From NCBI RefSeq assembly GCF_003967015.1, contig NZ_AP017560.1:186001-250000 (forward strand): DNA of 64,000 nucleotides. Reading direction: 5' to 3'. Below, piece by piece: positions 1 to 10,045 of the stretch (position 1 is the first letter of the stretch; every line of letters starts with the position of its first letter). The stretch comes from Pseudanabaena sp. ABRG5-3. Its GTDB lineage: Bacteria > Cyanobacteriota > Cyanobacteriia > Pseudanabaenales > Pseudanabaenaceae. Below the pieces are notes generated by a model, which saw nothing but the letters and a program-made list of their open reading frames with translations, made no database searches and was not told the origin of the DNA. A program made the position numbers and the translations under genes.

Positions 1-746
1 CTCAACTTTTTAAAACCATATAATCTTACATCAAAATCAGGTTTTAATTTTGTTAAGTAACTACCAAAGGTTCCAAGATTTGTCCAACCTGCATCATCAC
101 TAGCTGTTGTTTCAAGAGCTTTTAGAATAAATTCTTTTGGAAGATTATCGTTTGTTTCTTGAACTGCACATTCAGTTACTGACTCCTGTTTTTTTAGATT
201 GCTTGCTGATGATATATTAGTTTCGACTTGTTGGTTCTTTATGTTTAAGTCAGACTCAATTTTAGTAACTGTAGATTGCCTTAAGACCTCAGTAAATACA
301 AATTTATGACAGGCATTTTTAAATGCTTCTGGAGTTTTTTGTTCACCAAATCCAAAAACTGTTAAACCTTCTTCCCTAATTCGTAATGCTAAACCTGTAA
401 AATCGCTATCACTTGAAACTAGGCAAAATCCATCAAAACGTCTTGTATATAATAAATCCATTGCATCAATAATTAGCGTACTATCAGTAGCATTTTTGCC
501 TGTGGTATATGCGAATTGTTGAACAGGTTTAATTGCATATTTGTTTAATACTTTTTTCCATTGTGAACTTGTTGGTGATGTAAAATCACCATAGATTCTT
601 TTAACGGTGGCTTCACCCAAACGAGCTATTTCTTCCAGCAAACCTTCAATTATAGAAGCCTGTGCATTATCGGCATCTATTAAAACTGCAAGTCTATGAG
701 TTGCTTCCTCTGATTCAATTTTAGCAACTATTTTGGGGCTTGGCAT
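1..746 (-). CDS. NYN-domain RNase-like protein with C-terminal LOTUS/OST-HTH domain (3' end outside window)
   Basis: The minus-strand reading frame is open from an ATG at 746 to the window edge, so the C-terminus is cut off. The N-terminal ~150 residues form a NYN (LabA/DUF88, PIN-like) domain: LAVLIDADNAQ near residue 19, then LVSSDSDFTGLALR with the paired acidic residues expected to bind metal. After a polar linker, the segment around DDAGWTNLGTFGSYL matches the start of an OST-HTH/LOTUS RNA-binding domain. Bacterial NYN-LOTUS proteins are predicted RNA-processing nucleases; the substrate here is unknown. It stands alone, with 240 bp separating it from the next minus-strand gene. Confidence 0.8.
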   Translation of the reverse strand, partial: MPSPKIVAKIESEEATHRLAVLIDADNAQASIIEGLLEEIARLGEATVKRIYGDFTSPTSSQWKKVLNKYAIKPVQQFAYTTGKNATDSTLIIDAMDLLYTRRFDGFCLVSSDSDFTGLALRIREEGLTVFGFGEQKTPEAFKNACHKFVFTEVLRQSTVTKIESDLNIKNQQVETNISSASNLKKQESVTECAVQETNDNLPKEFILKALETTASDDAGWTNLGTFGSYLTKLKPDFDVRLYGFKKL

Positions 747-987
747 AACATTAATACTGAGTGATTTGTTTGATTGCTTTAAACAATAACTATAATAAAT
801 ATCTATCTTGAGTATTTCTTAAATAAAACTATCATAAATTTGCTTGTAAAAACTATGTGCATTTCCCACAATAATTATTTTCTTGATTTTGTTATGGGCA
901 CTCACGCTCAAAAGCCAAAACAATTACTCTCAAGTATTTTTTAGATACTCTCAAGTATTTTTAGACTTGACTAACTTCACCTCTAAC
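747..987. other. AT-rich spacer with an imperfect 21-bp tandem repeat
   Basis: No gene is seen here. The unit ACTCTCAAGTATTTTT followed by TAGA occurs twice in tandem (926-945 and 947-965), and CTTGAGTATTTC at about 810 is a degenerate reverse match. The spacer lies upstream of the NYN gene and downstream of the XRE gene, so the repeats could be operator-like. That is inference. Confidence 0.4.
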
Positions 988-1266
988 TCACAACTCACAC
1001 CCGACAGCCTGAGCATATCGTCGCAAAGTTATTAAAGAAGGCGAATGCTTACCACTACTCAGAGATGACTCCAATCGATTAATTGCCGTAGCCTTAGTTC
1101 CCATTCGACTGGCTACTTGTGCCTGAGACAACCCAGCCTTCTCACGAGCAGCTAACATTTGCCGCAATATCGAAAACTCAACATCCATACTTTCATAAGC
1201 CGCAAGAGTTTCAGGATTAGATAGAGCCTTAGCTTTTAGTTCAGCGTGATTCATTATTCTTAACAT
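988..1266 (-). CDS. XRE-family HTH regulator (HigA-like antitoxin type)
   Basis: A 92-residue protein with a single helix-turn-helix in its middle (EKAGLSQAQVASRMGTKATA), followed by a short helix and the conserved SPSLITLRRYAQAVGCEL tail typical of HigA-like antitoxins. A second ATG four codons in (1254) gives MNHAELKAKAL, the usual start of this family, and may be the real one. It lies 24 bp behind xisI on the same strand and is probably co-transcribed with xisH-xisI. No RelE/HigB toxin gene is adjacent, so it is either an orphan antitoxin or a regulator of the xis pair. Confidence 0.75.
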   Translation of the reverse strand: MLRIMNHAELKAKALSNPETLAAYESMDVEFSILRQMLAAREKAGLSQAQVASRMGTKATAINRLESSLSSGKHSPSLITLRRYAQAVGCEL

Positions 1267-1290
1267 CCAATAGACGCGATCGCCTAGTAA

Positions 1291-1629
1291 TTATGAAATA
1301 GCAAACCCCGTATATTGTCGAACTTTCGGATGGCGAAATCCAAGAACAATATCATTTTTAGAAACTCCAGCATCTGTCAAATCATTGACAATCCCCTCTT
1401 CAGTATCATCATACTGAACCCAAATTTTCTCGCCAATTAAACTAAGATGAATAGGTGTAGCATGAAGGTAATGATCGCCATTCCAGCCAATATCTAAAAT
1501 TAAATATTGTCCTCGTTCATCGTCAAATAGCACTTGAGAAGTATAGGCATCAGGAAGAGAAGCACGATAATTAGCCTGATCTTGAAGTACTTTCTTAATG
1601 ATTTCTCGATATTTTAGCTGGGTATCCAT
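1291..1629 (-). CDS. xisI: XisI family protein
   Basis: A 112-residue protein matching XisI, originally described as a control factor for fdxN-element excision in Anabaena: the LILDIGWNGDHYLHATPIHL core and the DIVLGFRHPKVRQYTGFA ending are family hallmarks. Its start overlaps the end of xisH by 16 bp, implying translational coupling. The family is widespread in cyanobacteria without fdxN elements, so the biochemical role is uncertain. Confidence 0.9.
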   Translation of the reverse strand: MDTQLKYREIIKKVLQDQANYRASLPDAYTSQVLFDDERGQYLILDIGWNGDHYLHATPIHLSLIGEKIWVQYDDTEEGIVNDLTDAGVSKNDIVLGFRHPKVRQYTGFAIS

Positions 1630-2033
1630 TGCACAATTACCTCACTTTCATCATCAAAAACAACTAGTTTGATAATCTGATTTGTAAGTAAAATCTGACC
1701 TAATTGTATCGTGAATACACTATTAAAAGTTAAGCGAGAAACTGCAAGGTAAAGCTCTCGCTTAATTCCTGTTTCGTTGAGAATTTGGCGATATAGGACA
1801 TATTGCCCTAATGCCTGTTCTAAATCTTTGACATCAGACTGACCGACAAAACTTTTGACCTCAACAACAATTTTTTGAAGCCCTTTTTCAGCACTGATCA
1901 GACGTTCTGCTCCTAAATCCGCAGACAACCGCTTTTTCCCAATTTGTAATGGGAAAGGATCGTGCGTAATTGTCCAACCATCTTTCTCTAAAGCCGTTTT
2001 GACAGTGTTGTGGTAGATATCTCTTGCTGACAT
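1614..2033 (-). CDS. xisH: XisH family protein (PD-(D/E)XK-like)
   Basis: A 139-residue XisH homologue beginning MSARDIYHNTVKTALEKDGW. XisH proteins have a restriction-endonuclease-like fold; the acidic residue in LSADLGAERL and the EVKSF motif (residues ~57-61) fit that active site. It is paired with xisI, which overlaps its 3' end by 16 bp. In Anabaena both proteins are needed for fdxN element excision together with the recombinase XisF. No recombinase is present here, and the pair is often found as a stand-alone cassette. Confidence 0.9.
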   Translation of the reverse strand: MSARDIYHNTVKTALEKDGWTITHDPFPLQIGKKRLSADLGAERLISAEKGLQKIVVEVKSFVGQSDVKDLEQALGQYVLYRQILNETGIKRELYLAVSRLTFNSVFTIQLGQILLTNQIIKLVVFDDESEVIVQWIPS

Positions 2034-2134
2034 AAACTCAAGGATTGAAGTCTATCGCTTTCAGTGTAATAGAAAATTTGTCTCAAAACGCTTATCTTCC
2101 CAATGCTTATCTTTTCAAGGTTGCTGTGGGCAAT

Positions 2135-3334
2135 TTAGACATGAAGATCGGGCGGCGCAAAATCAAAGGGAAGTTCGTTATTAATCGCTTGAATTTGCTT
2201 AGCTTCGTAAGAATTTACTTCATTGATATAGGGAACTAGAATTTGCTTGAGGCGAGGATGATAAAAGCGATGCAAACTGTAATTTGGAGTTGCGGGAAAC
2301 CCACGCCGCTTTTTATGTTGTCCACCTGCTCCGGGGTCAAAGCGCTTAATACCTTGAGCGATCGCCCACTCAATCGGCGTGTAATAGCAAGCATTAAAAT
2401 GCAAACAATCAATTTCTTGAACACAGCCCCAATAGCGCCCAAATAACTGATCATCCTTACGAATACAGAAGGACATTCCTACAGGTTGCGGATAATCTTC
2501 GATTTCCCCAGCCACAAATACAAGGCGATCGCGAAAACTATGGGCTAAATGTTCAAAAAACTTGCGATTTAAGTATTTACTCCCACCCCAAAATTTATTG
2601 CAATGATCGTTATATAGCTCATACATATAGCCATAGAAATAATGGGGAATCTCTTCGCCTGTGTAAACTCGCATCTTGATGCCCGTACTTTCCACTGACT
2701 TGCGTTCCCGCTTAATATTGCGGCGCTGATTAGCATTGAAATTTTTGAGATAATCATCAAAATCCGTAAACTCTTGATTTTCCCAAACATAACTATGGTG
2801 CATCCAAGTCGTAAAGCCACGCGACTCCAACTCATGCTTCCAACTAGGATCAACATAGAGAAAATTACAGCCTGACATCTGGTAGCGATCGCAAAGTTTG
2901 TCAATCTCCGCCAACATTAAGTCATAGATTTTTGATAATTCATCAGGGCGATCGCTCAGATCAGGATGCACCAAAAAGCGATAGCCTACCGCAGGTGTAA
3001 AGGGAGCCATGCCCAATAACTTCGGATAATACTCAATCCCCAAGCGATAGGACAAATCCGCCCATTGATGGTCAAAGACAAACTCCCCTTGACTATGCCC
3101 CTTCATATACAAAGGCGCAGCCGCTACTAATACATCCCCTTGCCAGACTAGTAAATGGCTGGGTAGCCATCCCTGTTGGGCGATCGCACAACCTGAAGCC
3201 TCTAGATTCGAGAGCCACTCCCATTCAAAAAAAGGAGTCGCCAAAGGTTTTGCAAGAATATTCCATGCTTCAGCCTTGACCTTGTTAACGGTATCTACCC
3301 AAGTCGTCGTATAACGGTAAGCCTGTTGCAGCAT
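2135..3334 (-). CDS. GNAT/FemAB-like acyltransferase (peptidogalycan biosynthesis/recognition family)
   Basis: The frame opens at 3400, but residue 23 (MLQQAYRYTTTWVD, ATG at 3334) is the likelier start because the 22 residues before it are hydrophobic and atypical. The remaining 399 residues fit the DUF482/peptidogalycan family: a conserved TPFFEWEWLSNLE block near the N-terminus, FTPAVGYRFLVHP in the middle, and RFDPGAGGQHKKRRGF near the C-terminus. The fold is FemAB-like with tandem GNAT domains, suggesting amino-acyl or acyl transfer. The substrate is not established. The gene is monocistronic. Confidence 0.8.
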   Translation of the reverse strand: MLQQAYRYTTTWVDTVNKVKAEAWNILAKPLATPFFEWEWLSNLEASGCAIAQQGWLPSHLLVWQGDVLVAAAPLYMKGHSQGEFVFDHQWADLSYRLGIEYYPKLLGMAPFTPAVGYRFLVHPDLSDRPDELSKIYDLMLAEIDKLCDRYQMSGCNFLYVDPSWKHELESRGFTTWMHHSYVWENQEFTDFDDYLKNFNANQRRNIKRERKSVESTGIKMRVYTGEEIPHYFYGYMYELYNDHCNKFWGGSKYLNRKFFEHLAHSFRDRLVFVAGEIEDYPQPVGMSFCIRKDDQLFGRYWGCVQEIDCLHFNACYYTPIEWAIAQGIKRFDPGAGGQHKKRRGFPATPNYSLHRFYHPRLKQILVPYINEVNSYEAKQIQAINNELPFDFAPPDLHV

Positions 3335-3464
3335 AGTAAAAGTCTTGGCAATGCTAAGTAAAGTATTTAGTATACATAGCTTAACAAAAGCCAATAACAA
3401 AAGTCATAATGACAGCCCACCCATCTTACAGAGTTTTACCTTTTCCCCAACTCAGAAACTCATA

Positions 3465-3941
3465 AATTTATGTAAAGAAATAGTGTCGTGGAATACCTTC
3501 TGAGTTAATGTATATACATAGCACAAGAGATAAGGCAACTCAATCCAAACGCAGTTCCAGCTTACATATTGAAATTAAGCTTTCAATAGGAGGAGGAGGC
3601 AAAAGAAAGAGTTAAAAGTCAAATCGGATTGACGCTTTGTTGCTCCCCGCGATTCTTCGATCTTTACGGGGCAGTGCTTATTCCAAAGATCGGTGTAGTT
3701 TTGATAGCTTCGATAGCCTGCATTGTAATTAGGGTCTCTTAAATTTTTCTAGTATTTGTTTAGGTTTTGACCTAGTACTACGAGTAAATGAGACAAACTT
3801 ATGTAGTTAAAAAATAAGGGCTACAGCGTACAGTTAATCAATATCTAACACGCATTAGCAAACCTCTAGTACGACAACCAATTGAATTATAGTAAAACAT
3901 GAGTCTGGCGGCCTTCTGCTAGACTCATTGAGTTTTTGGGG
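3465..3941 (+). ncRNA. Candidate structured RNA, copy 1 of a tandem pair
   Basis: This ~477-bp unit is repeated 585 bp downstream. Blocks conserved between copies include a 5' segment (ATTTATGTAAAGAAATAGTG), a stem CGATCTTT/AAAGATCG (3658-3665 with 3685-3692), GTCTC...GAGAC enclosing the TAGGT-TTTG-ACCTA hairpin, GGGCTACAGCGTACAGTTAA, and a terminator-like hairpin (3901-3911 with 3916-3926) followed by a T-rich run. Spacer sequence between blocks varies, and indels break any shared reading frame, which argues for RNA rather than protein. I do not recognise the family; it does not look like tmRNA, RNase P RNA or 6S RNA. The strand is inferred from the terminator. Confidence 0.55.
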
Positions 3942-4049
3942 GATAAGTTTTTATCCTATAGATCAAGTATTTGTACTCAATGAATTCGACAAATTAGATG
4001 TTGTTTTTAGGGGCTTTTGATATGTATTTTTGCAATCAAGAAATCTGTG

Positions 4050-4533
4050 AATTTATGTAAAGAAATAGTGTCTTGTAAGCACACCTGAGTTAATGTGTAT
4101 TTATAGCACAAGAGACAAGGCAACTCAATCCAAACGCAAACCCAGCTTGTATTTTAAAGCAACCTTTTCATTAAAAAAGGAGGATAAGCAAATAGAAAGA
4201 GTTAAAAGTCAAAATCGGATTGGCGCTTTGTTGCTCCCCACGATTCTTCGATCTTTACAGGGTAGTGCTTATTCCAAAGATCGGTGTAGTTTTGATAGCT
4301 TCGATAGCCTGTATTGTGACTAGGGTCTCTTAAGTTTTTTGTTCGATGTATCTGTAGGTTTTGACCTAGCATTGCAACAAGTGAGACAAACTGATTTAGC
4401 TTAAAATTAAGGGCTACAGCGTACAGTTAATCAATACCGAACACGTCCAGTTAAACCTCTAGTAGAAAACTAATTGAATTATTTTAAGACATGAGTCTGG
4501 CAGCCTTCTGCTAGACTCATTGAGTTTTTGGGG
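4050..4533 (+). ncRNA. Candidate structured RNA, copy 2 of a tandem pair
   Basis: Second copy of the 3465-3941 element. The 8-bp stem recurs at 4249-4256/4276-4283. The 3' hairpin at 4493-4503/4508-4518 differs from copy 1 at one left-arm base (A for G), a change that keeps pairing (A-U versus G-U), as expected for a selected RNA helix. A 76-codon open frame exists inside this copy, but the matching frame in copy 1 stops early, so it is not taken as a gene. It ends just before a strong terminator and 112 bp before tpiA. Confidence 0.55.
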
Positions 4534-4576
4534 ATAAAAACAAAAGGTGTCGCGAGGCGACACCTTTTGTTTTTAT
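4534..4576. terminator. Perfect 20-bp inverted repeat, GAG loop
   Basis: Arms 4534-4553 and 4557-4576 are exact complements, with the apex GC-GAG-GC, A-rich on the left and T-rich on the right. It would end transcription from the tandem RNA element before tpiA. Confidence 0.8.
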
Positions 4577-4645
4577 GAGCCATTTTTCGGTAAAATAAAC
4601 AACAATTTATTACTTTCATAATCCTAACTCAGGGGTAAACGAGCC

Positions 4646-5395
4646 TTGCCTAAAATCGTTATTGCTGGCAACTGGAAAATGTATAAAACCCAGTCCGAAG
4701 CCAAAGCATTTTTCTCAGAATTTTCCGCCCAACTCAAAGCCACCGCATCCCAAGCGGTGATCGCTAATCAGCAAATCCTTATTTGCGTTCCTTATACAAA
4801 TCTAGGCATCTTACAAACAGTTGTGCCATCTCTTGGTCAAGCCAACCTCAGTATTGGGGCTCAAAATGTCCATTGGGCAGAAAATGGCGCATTTACAGGT
4901 GAGATTTCTGCACCAATGCTAGTTGAGCTTGGCATCAAGCATGTGATCATTGGACATAGTGAGCGTCGTCAGTTTTTTGGTGAAACCGATGAAACTGTAA
5001 ACAAACGTCTTAAGGCAGCACAGGCTCATGGACTTACCCCCATCCTCTGTGTTGGTGAAAGCAAACAACAACGTGATGCCAACGAAACTGAATCTTGGAT
5101 TTTCTCGCAACTTGCGGCAGATCTTGTAGATGTTGACCAAAATAATTTGATCATTGCGTACGAGCCAATTTGGGCGATCGGCACAGGTGATACCTGTGCA
5201 TCCAGCGAAGCTAATCGCGTAATTGGTCTAATTCGTAGTAAACTAACAAATCGCGACGTTACAATTCAATATGGTGGTTCCGTCAAACCAGATAATATCG
5301 ACGAAATCATGGCGCAACCTGAAATCGATGGTGTGCTAGTTGGTGGGGCCAGTCTTGACCCAGCAGGCTTTGCCAGAATTGTGAATTATCGTTAA
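4646..5395 (+). CDS. tpiA: Triosephosphate isomerase
   Basis: Interconverts dihydroxyacetone phosphate and glyceraldehyde 3-phosphate in glycolysis and the Calvin cycle; cytosolic TIM barrel. The 249-residue length is normal. Visible signatures: GNWKM with the catalytic Lys, IIGHSERR with the electrophilic His, [11 protein letters not shown] with the catalytic Glu, the phosphate-binding loop YGGSVKPDN and VGGASL. The start is TTG at 4646, with AGGGG about 11 bp upstream; no in-frame ATG fits the conserved N-terminus, so an unusual start codon is likely. Confidence 0.97.
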   Translation: MPKIVIAGNWKMYKTQSEAKAFFSEFSAQLKATASQAVIANQQILICVPYTNLGILQTVVPSLGQANLSIGAQNVHWAENGAFTGEISAPMLVELGIKHVIIGHSERRQFFGETDETVNKRLKAAQAHGLTPILCVGESKQQRDANETESWIFSQLAADLVDVDQNNLIIAYEPIWAIGTGDTCASSEANRVIGLIRSKLTNRDVTIQYGGSVKPDNIDEIMAQPEIDGVLVGGASLDPAGFARIVNYR

Positions 5396-5494
5396 CATTC
5401 CCTTTTTGTTTATAACGCTGTCCATATACAAACGTATAAAAATAGCGATCGCCACAGCCGACATAACATAACAAAGCTTATTAAGTTATAAAAA

Positions 5495-5524
5495 TTGACT
5501 TTGTGAGATCAACTTTGTTATAAT
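5495..5524 (+). promoter_or_regulatory. Sigma-70-type promoter of the str operon
   Basis: TTGACT at 5495-5500 and a perfect TATAAT at 5519-5524 are separated by 18 bp, placing transcription start near 5531, about 45 nt before rpsL. It is the strongest consensus promoter noticed in the window, as expected for ribosomal protein and elongation-factor genes. Confidence 0.7.
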
Positions 5525-5575
5525 TATGTGCTGTTGATTAGAATACACAGCCGCAGATATACCAAATCATCACTT

Positions 5576-5989
5576 ATGCCCACGATCCAACAGCTCATCC
5601 GCAGTGAGCGCCAAACCATAAATACAAAGACAAAGTCTCCTGCCCTAAAAAGTTGTCCTCAACGCAGGGGAGTATGTACGCGCGTCTACACTACAACACC
5701 CAAAAAGCCTAACTCTGCACTTAGAAAAGTGGCACGGGTACGCTTGACTTCTGGATTTGAAGTCACCGCATACATCCCTGGCATTGGGCATAACCTCCAA
5801 GAGCACTCCGTTGTGATGATTAGAGGCGGTCGTGTAAAAGATTTACCAGGTGTGCGTTACCACATTATCCGTGGCACTCTCGATACTTCAGGCGTAAAGG
5901 ATCGCAAGCAAGGACGCTCTAAGTATGGTGCAAAGAGACCAAAGCCCGGTCAAGCCCCAGCCGCAAGCACTGGCAAGAAGAAAAAATAA
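5576..5989 (+). CDS. rpsL: 30S ribosomal protein S12
   Basis: The frame opens at 5528, but the conserved start [13 protein letters not shown] is at ATG 5576, giving 137 residues. The S12 decoding-centre motifs are intact: [18 protein letters not shown] and [17 protein letters not shown], including the lysines where streptomycin-resistance mutations fall in other bacteria. The lysine-rich C-terminal tail (TGKKKK) is typical of cyanobacteria. First gene of the str operon. Confidence 0.98.
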   Translation: MPTIQQLIRSERQTINTKTKSPALKSCPQRRGVCTRVYTTTPKKPNSALRKVARVRLTSGFEVTAYIPGIGHNLQEHSVVMIRGGRVKDLPGVRYHIIRGTLDTSGVKDRKQGRSKYGAKRPKPGQAPAASTGKKKK

Positions 5990-6059
5990 AAGCCAGTAAT
6001 TAATTTAGCCATTTAAGTAAAATTAGCAATTCATTTTATAAGGTGAATTTAGTACCGTA

Positions 6060-6530
6060 ATGTCCCGTAGAACGAAAGCGTCAAAGCGCATAACTCCCCC
6101 TGACTCGGTTTATAACAGCCGCCTCATTAGTATGCTGATCCGTCGTGTAATGTCACGCGGCAAGCACTCTGTAGCTTCTCACATTGTTTATAAGGCTCTT
6201 GACACCATCGGTGAACGTACAGGCAACCCACCTCTAGAGGTGTTTGACCGTGCCATTCGTAATGCAACCCCATTAGTTGAAGTTAAGGCTCGTCGTGTTG
6301 GTGGTGCTACCTATCAAGTACCCATGGAAGTTCGTACAGATCGCGGTGTAGCTCTTGCTCTTCGCTGGTTAGTCCAATACTCCCGCGCTCGTGCTGGACG
6401 TAGCATGGTAACTAAGCTGGCTAATGAATTAATGGATGCTGCCAACGAAACTGGTCAAACCATCCGTAAACGTGAAGAAACCCACAAAATGGCAGAAGCA
6501 AACAAAGCCTTTGCCCACTACCGTTACTAA
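6060..6530 (+). CDS. rpsG: 30S ribosomal protein S7
   Basis: A 156-residue S7, the standard length, starting [11 protein letters not shown]. The 16S-rRNA-binding core is present ([29 protein letters not shown]). S7 nucleates assembly of the 30S head. It lies 70 bp after rpsL and 79 bp before fusA in the usual str-operon order. Confidence 0.98.
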   Translation: MSRRTKASKRITPPDSVYNSRLISMLIRRVMSRGKHSVASHIVYKALDTIGERTGNPPLEVFDRAIRNATPLVEVKARRVGGATYQVPMEVRTDRGVALALRWLVQYSRARAGRSMVTKLANELMDAANETGQTIRKREETHKMAEANKAFAHYRY

Positions 6531-6609
6531 GGTTATTCAACCGTAGCTTACCTCGCTATACTATTCTTAATATAAATTCTCAATTCCTGACAAACACGAG
6601 GAAACCATT

Positions 6610-8691
6610 GTGGAACGCACTATTGCCTTAGATAAGGTACGCAATATAGGTATTGCGGCGCATATTGACGCTGGTAAAACCACAACTACAGAACGGATTC
6701 TCTTTTATTCTGGCGTTGTTCACAAAATAGGTGAAGTCCATGATGGAACCGCAACGACAGACTGGATGGCACAAGAACGTGAGCGTGGTATTACCATTAC
6801 TGCCGCAGCGATCAGTACCAGTTGGAAAGATCACCGCATTAACATCATTGATACTCCCGGACACGTAGACTTCACTATTGAAGTAGAACGTTCCATGCGT
6901 GTACTTGATGGCGTAGTTGCAGTTTTCTGTGCTGTAGGTGGTGTACAACCTCAGTCTGAAACCGTATGGAGACAAGCAGATCGTTATAAAGTACCTCGCC
7001 TCGTATTCGTTAACAAAATGGATCGCATGGGTGCGAACTTTTTGCGAGTAAGAGAGCAAATTCGCGCTCGTTTCGGTTCTAATGCAGTTCCAATCCAACT
7101 GCCCATCGGTAGCGAAGCAGAACTCGTAGGTATCATTGATCTCGTCAAAATGAAAGCCTATATCTATAAAGATGAAATAGGTAAGGATATTGACGAAGTA
7201 GATATTCCTGATGATCTAGCTGATCTCGCCAATGATTGGCGCGGTAAGTTGCTTGAATCAGTTGCAGATTCTGACGATGTTTTAATGGAAAAATATCTTG
7301 AAGGTGAAGAACTCACCGAAGATGAAGTTAGAACAGGTCTGCGTAAAGGAACTTTGAACGGCAAGATCGTACCAATGACTTGTGGTTCTGCTTTCAAAAA
7401 TAAAGGCGTACAGCTATTACTTGATGCCGTTATCGACTATCTTCCTGCTCCTAGCGATGTTAAACCAGTTCAAGGCTTACTTGCTAATGGCGAAGAATCG
7501 ATTCGTGAAGCCAAGGATGACGCGCCCATGTCAGCACTTGCCTTCAAAATCATGTCCGATCCCTATGGTCGTCTTACTTTCGTGCGGGTTTATTCTGGCA
7601 TCTTGAAGAAAGGCTCCTACGCGCTTAATCCTGTTAAGAACAAGAAAGAGCGTATTTCTCGTTTGATCGTATTAAAGGCTGACGATCGCCAAGAAGTTGA
7701 TGAGCTCAGAGCAGGTGATCTTGGAGCAGTTTTAGGACTGAAAGATACATTCACAGGTGACACTCTTTGCGATATTGAATCGCCAATTGTTCTTGAAACT
7801 CTATTCATTCCTGAGCCTGTTATTTCCGTTGCTGTTGAGCCAAAAACAAAACAGGATATGGAAAAATTATCCAAGGCTCTACAGTCTCTGTCTGAGGAAG
7901 ATCCTACCTTCCGTGTAGCAACAGATTCAGAAACCAATCAAACGATTATCTCTGGCATGGGTGAACTTCACCTTGAGATTCTTGTTGATCGGATGAAGCG
8001 TGAGTTTAACGTTGAAGCTAACGTGGGCGCACCTCAAGTTGCTTATCGTGAGACTATTCGCAAGACTGTCACTGATATTGAAGGTAAGTTTGCACGTCAG
8101 AGTGGTGGTAAGGGTCAATATGGTCACGTTGTGATCAACTTAGAACCTACTGAGCCAGGTACAGGATTTGAGTTCGTATCGAAGATCGTTGGTGGTGTAA
8201 TTCCTAAGGAATTCATCAAACCTTCTGAACAAGGTATGAAAGAAGCCTGTGAATCAGGAATTCTGGCAGGCTATCCTCTCATTGATGTTAGAGCAACCCT
8301 CGTCCATGGTTCTTTCCATGATGTGGACTCTTCAGAAATGGCTTTCAAAATTGCTGGCTCTATGGCAATTAAGGAAGCTGTAATGAAAGCTCAACCTGTC
8401 CTGCTTGAACCTGTAATGAAGGTTGAAGTAGAAACTCCTGAGGACTACATGGGTGATGTCATCGGAGACCTTAGTCGTCGTCGTGGCAACATTGCAGGTA
8501 TGGATGATACTCCTTCTGGCAAGAAGGTTGAGTCCAGAGTTCCTTTGTCGGAAATGTTTGGTTACTCCACTGACCTGCGTTCAGCAACTCAAGGTAGAGC
8601 AAGCTTCTCAATGGAATTCAGCCATTACGAAGAAGTACCGAAGAATGTGGCTGAAGCCATCATTGCTAAAAACAAGGGCAAAAAAGAGTAG
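6610..8691 (+). CDS. fusA: Elongation factor G
   Basis: GTPase that drives ribosomal translocation. The 693 residues include G1 ([10 protein letters not shown]), the switch II segment DTPGHVDF, G4 (NKMD), and domain [14 protein letters not shown]. The start is GTG at 6610 with GAGGA 7 bp upstream, which fits the family N-terminus [22 protein letters not shown]. It belongs to the str operon between rpsG and tuf. The sequence is full length with no missing motif. Confidence 0.98.
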   Translation: MERTIALDKVRNIGIAAHIDAGKTTTTERILFYSGVVHKIGEVHDGTATTDWMAQERERGITITAAAISTSWKDHRINIIDTPGHVDFTIEVERSMRVLDGVVAVFCAVGGVQPQSETVWRQADRYKVPRLVFVNKMDRMGANFLRVREQIRARFGSNAVPIQLPIGSEAELVGIIDLVKMKAYIYKDEIGKDIDEVDIPDDLADLANDWRGKLLESVADSDDVLMEKYLEGEELTEDEVRTGLRKGTLNGKIVPMTCGSAFKNKGVQLLLDAVIDYLPAPSDVKPVQGLLANGEESIREAKDDAPMSALAFKIMSDPYGRLTFVRVYSGILKKGSYALNPVKNKKERISRLIVLKADDRQEVDELRAGDLGAVLGLKDTFTGDTLCDIESPIVLETLFIPEPVISVAVEPKTKQDMEKLSKALQSLSEEDPTFRVATDSETNQTIISGMGELHLEILVDRMKREFNVEANVGAPQVAYRETIRKTVTDIEGKFARQSGGKGQYGHVVINLEPTEPGTGFEFVSKIVGGVIPKEFIKPSEQGMKEACESGILAGYPLIDVRATLVHGSFHDVDSSEMAFKIAGSMAIKEAVMKAQPVLLEPVMKVEVETPEDYMGDVIGDLSRRRGNIAGMDDTPSGKKVESRVPLSEMFGYSTDLRSATQGRASFSMEFSHYEEVPKNVAEAIIAKNKGKKE

Positions 8692-8715
8692 TCCTTATAA
8701 AATACTCAACCAATA

Positions 8716-8766
8716 CTCTATAAACTAGAGTAATAATTACCGAAAATGCTCTATAAACTAGAGTAA
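8716..8766 (+). repeat. Two tandem copies of an 18-bp hairpin unit in the tuf leader
   Basis: CTCTATAAACTAGAGTAA occurs exactly at 8716-8733 and 8749-8766, a 33-bp period. Each copy folds as CTCTA-TAAAC-TAGAG. They lie in the 106-bp fusA-tuf spacer, 31 bp before the tuf start. They could be RNA-processing or regulatory sites; no function is shown. Confidence 0.6.
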
Positions 8767-8797
8767 CAACTACAAAAGTAAGGATAATTACGAAAAA

Positions 8798-10030
8798 ATG
8801 GCACGCGCTAAATTTGAGAGAACTAAACCCCACGTTAATATTGGTACTATTGGTCACGTTGACCACGGTAAGACCACTTTAACTGCTGCAATCACCATGT
8901 CCTTGGCAGCAGCAGGGCAAGCAACCGCAAAAGCATATGACCAAATCGATGCTGCTCCTGAAGAAAAAGCTCGCGGTATTACCATTAACACCGCTCACGT
9001 TGAGTATCAAACCACTGAGCGTCACTATGCTCACGTTGACTGTCCAGGTCACGCTGACTATGTTAAGAACATGATCACTGGGGCAGCGCAAATGGACGGA
9101 GCTATTTTGCTCGTATCTGCGGCTGATGGCCCTGAGCCTCAAACTCGTGAGCACATCTTGCTTGCTCGTCAGGTAGGTGTACCTAACCTAGTAGTTTTCT
9201 TGAACAAAGAAGACCAAATGGAAGGCGAAGAAGAACTCGTTGAACTCGTTGAACTCGAAGTTCGTGAGTTGCTCTCCTCCTACGACTTTGATGGCGACAA
9301 TATTCCCATCACTCGTGGTTCTGCCTTGAAAGCTGTTGAGCAAATGACCGCTAATCCTAAGACCCAACGTGGTGAAAATCCTTGGGTTGATAAGATTTGG
9401 GCTTTGATGGATTCCGTTGACTCCTATATTCCTACTCCTGAGCGTGCTGTTGACAAGCCCTTCTTGATGGCTGTTGAAGACGTATTCTCGATCACTGGTC
9501 GTGGTACTGTTGCGACTGGTCGTATTGAGCGTGGTACTGTCAAGGTTGGCGATACCGTTGAACTCGTTGGTATCAGAGAGACCCGTTCCACTACCGTTAC
9601 TGGTATTGAAATGTTCAAGAAGAGCTTGGAAGAAGGTCTGGCTGGAGACAATGCAGGTCTGTTGCTCCGTGGTATTCAAAAGAATGATATCGAGCGCGGT
9701 ATCGTATTGGCTAAGCCTAAGTCAATTAATCCTCACACTCAATTTGAAGGTCAAGTTTACATTTTGACCGAAAAAGAAGGTGGTCGTAAGACTCCTTTCT
9801 TCCCTGGCTACCGTCCTCAGTTCTATGTACGTACAACTGACGTGACTGGAACCATTGTTAGCTTCACTGCTGATGATGGCAGCGATGCAGAAATGGTCAT
9901 GCCTGGCGATCGCATCAAGGTAACTGTTGAGTTGATCAACCCCATCGCGATCGAGCAAGAAATGCGCTTCGCAATCCGTGAAGGTGGTCGCACCGTTGGA
10001 TCTGGCGTTGTTACCAATATCTTGAAGTAA
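8798..10030 (+). CDS. tuf: Elongation factor Tu
   Basis: Delivers aminoacyl-tRNA to the ribosome. 410 residues; motifs GHVDHGKTT (G1), [15 protein letters not shown] (switch II), NKED (G4), and SALKAV. The segment [19 protein letters not shown] and the overall length fit cyanobacterial EF-Tu. The start is ATG 8798 with AAGGA about 14 bp upstream. In most cyanobacteria rpsJ follows tuf; here a bidirectional terminator and a convergent gene come next, so the str operon ends at tuf. Confidence 0.98.
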   Translation: MARAKFERTKPHVNIGTIGHVDHGKTTLTAAITMSLAAAGQATAKAYDQIDAAPEEKARGITINTAHVEYQTTERHYAHVDCPGHADYVKNMITGAAQMDGAILLVSAADGPEPQTREHILLARQVGVPNLVVFLNKEDQMEGEEELVELVELEVRELLSSYDFDGDNIPITRGSALKAVEQMTANPKTQRGENPWVDKIWALMDSVDSYIPTPERAVDKPFLMAVEDVFSITGRGTVATGRIERGTVKVGDTVELVGIRETRSTTVTGIEMFKKSLEEGLAGDNAGLLLRGIQKNDIERGIVLAKPKSINPHTQFEGQVYILTEKEGGRKTPFFPGYRPQFYVRTTDVTGTIVSFTADDGSDAEMVMPGDRIKVTVELINPIAIEQEMRFAIREGGRTVGSGVVTNILK

Positions 10031-10045
10031 AATTCTAGGTTTTCT

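Noticed and set aside
2045-2239. Plus-strand frame between xisH and the FemAB-like gene
   Set aside because: It lies largely over coding DNA of the opposite strand and shows no family features.
4093-4323. 76-codon open frame in copy 2 of the tandem element
   Set aside because: The matching stretch of copy 1 (3507 on) stops early after an indel, so the frame is not conserved between copies.
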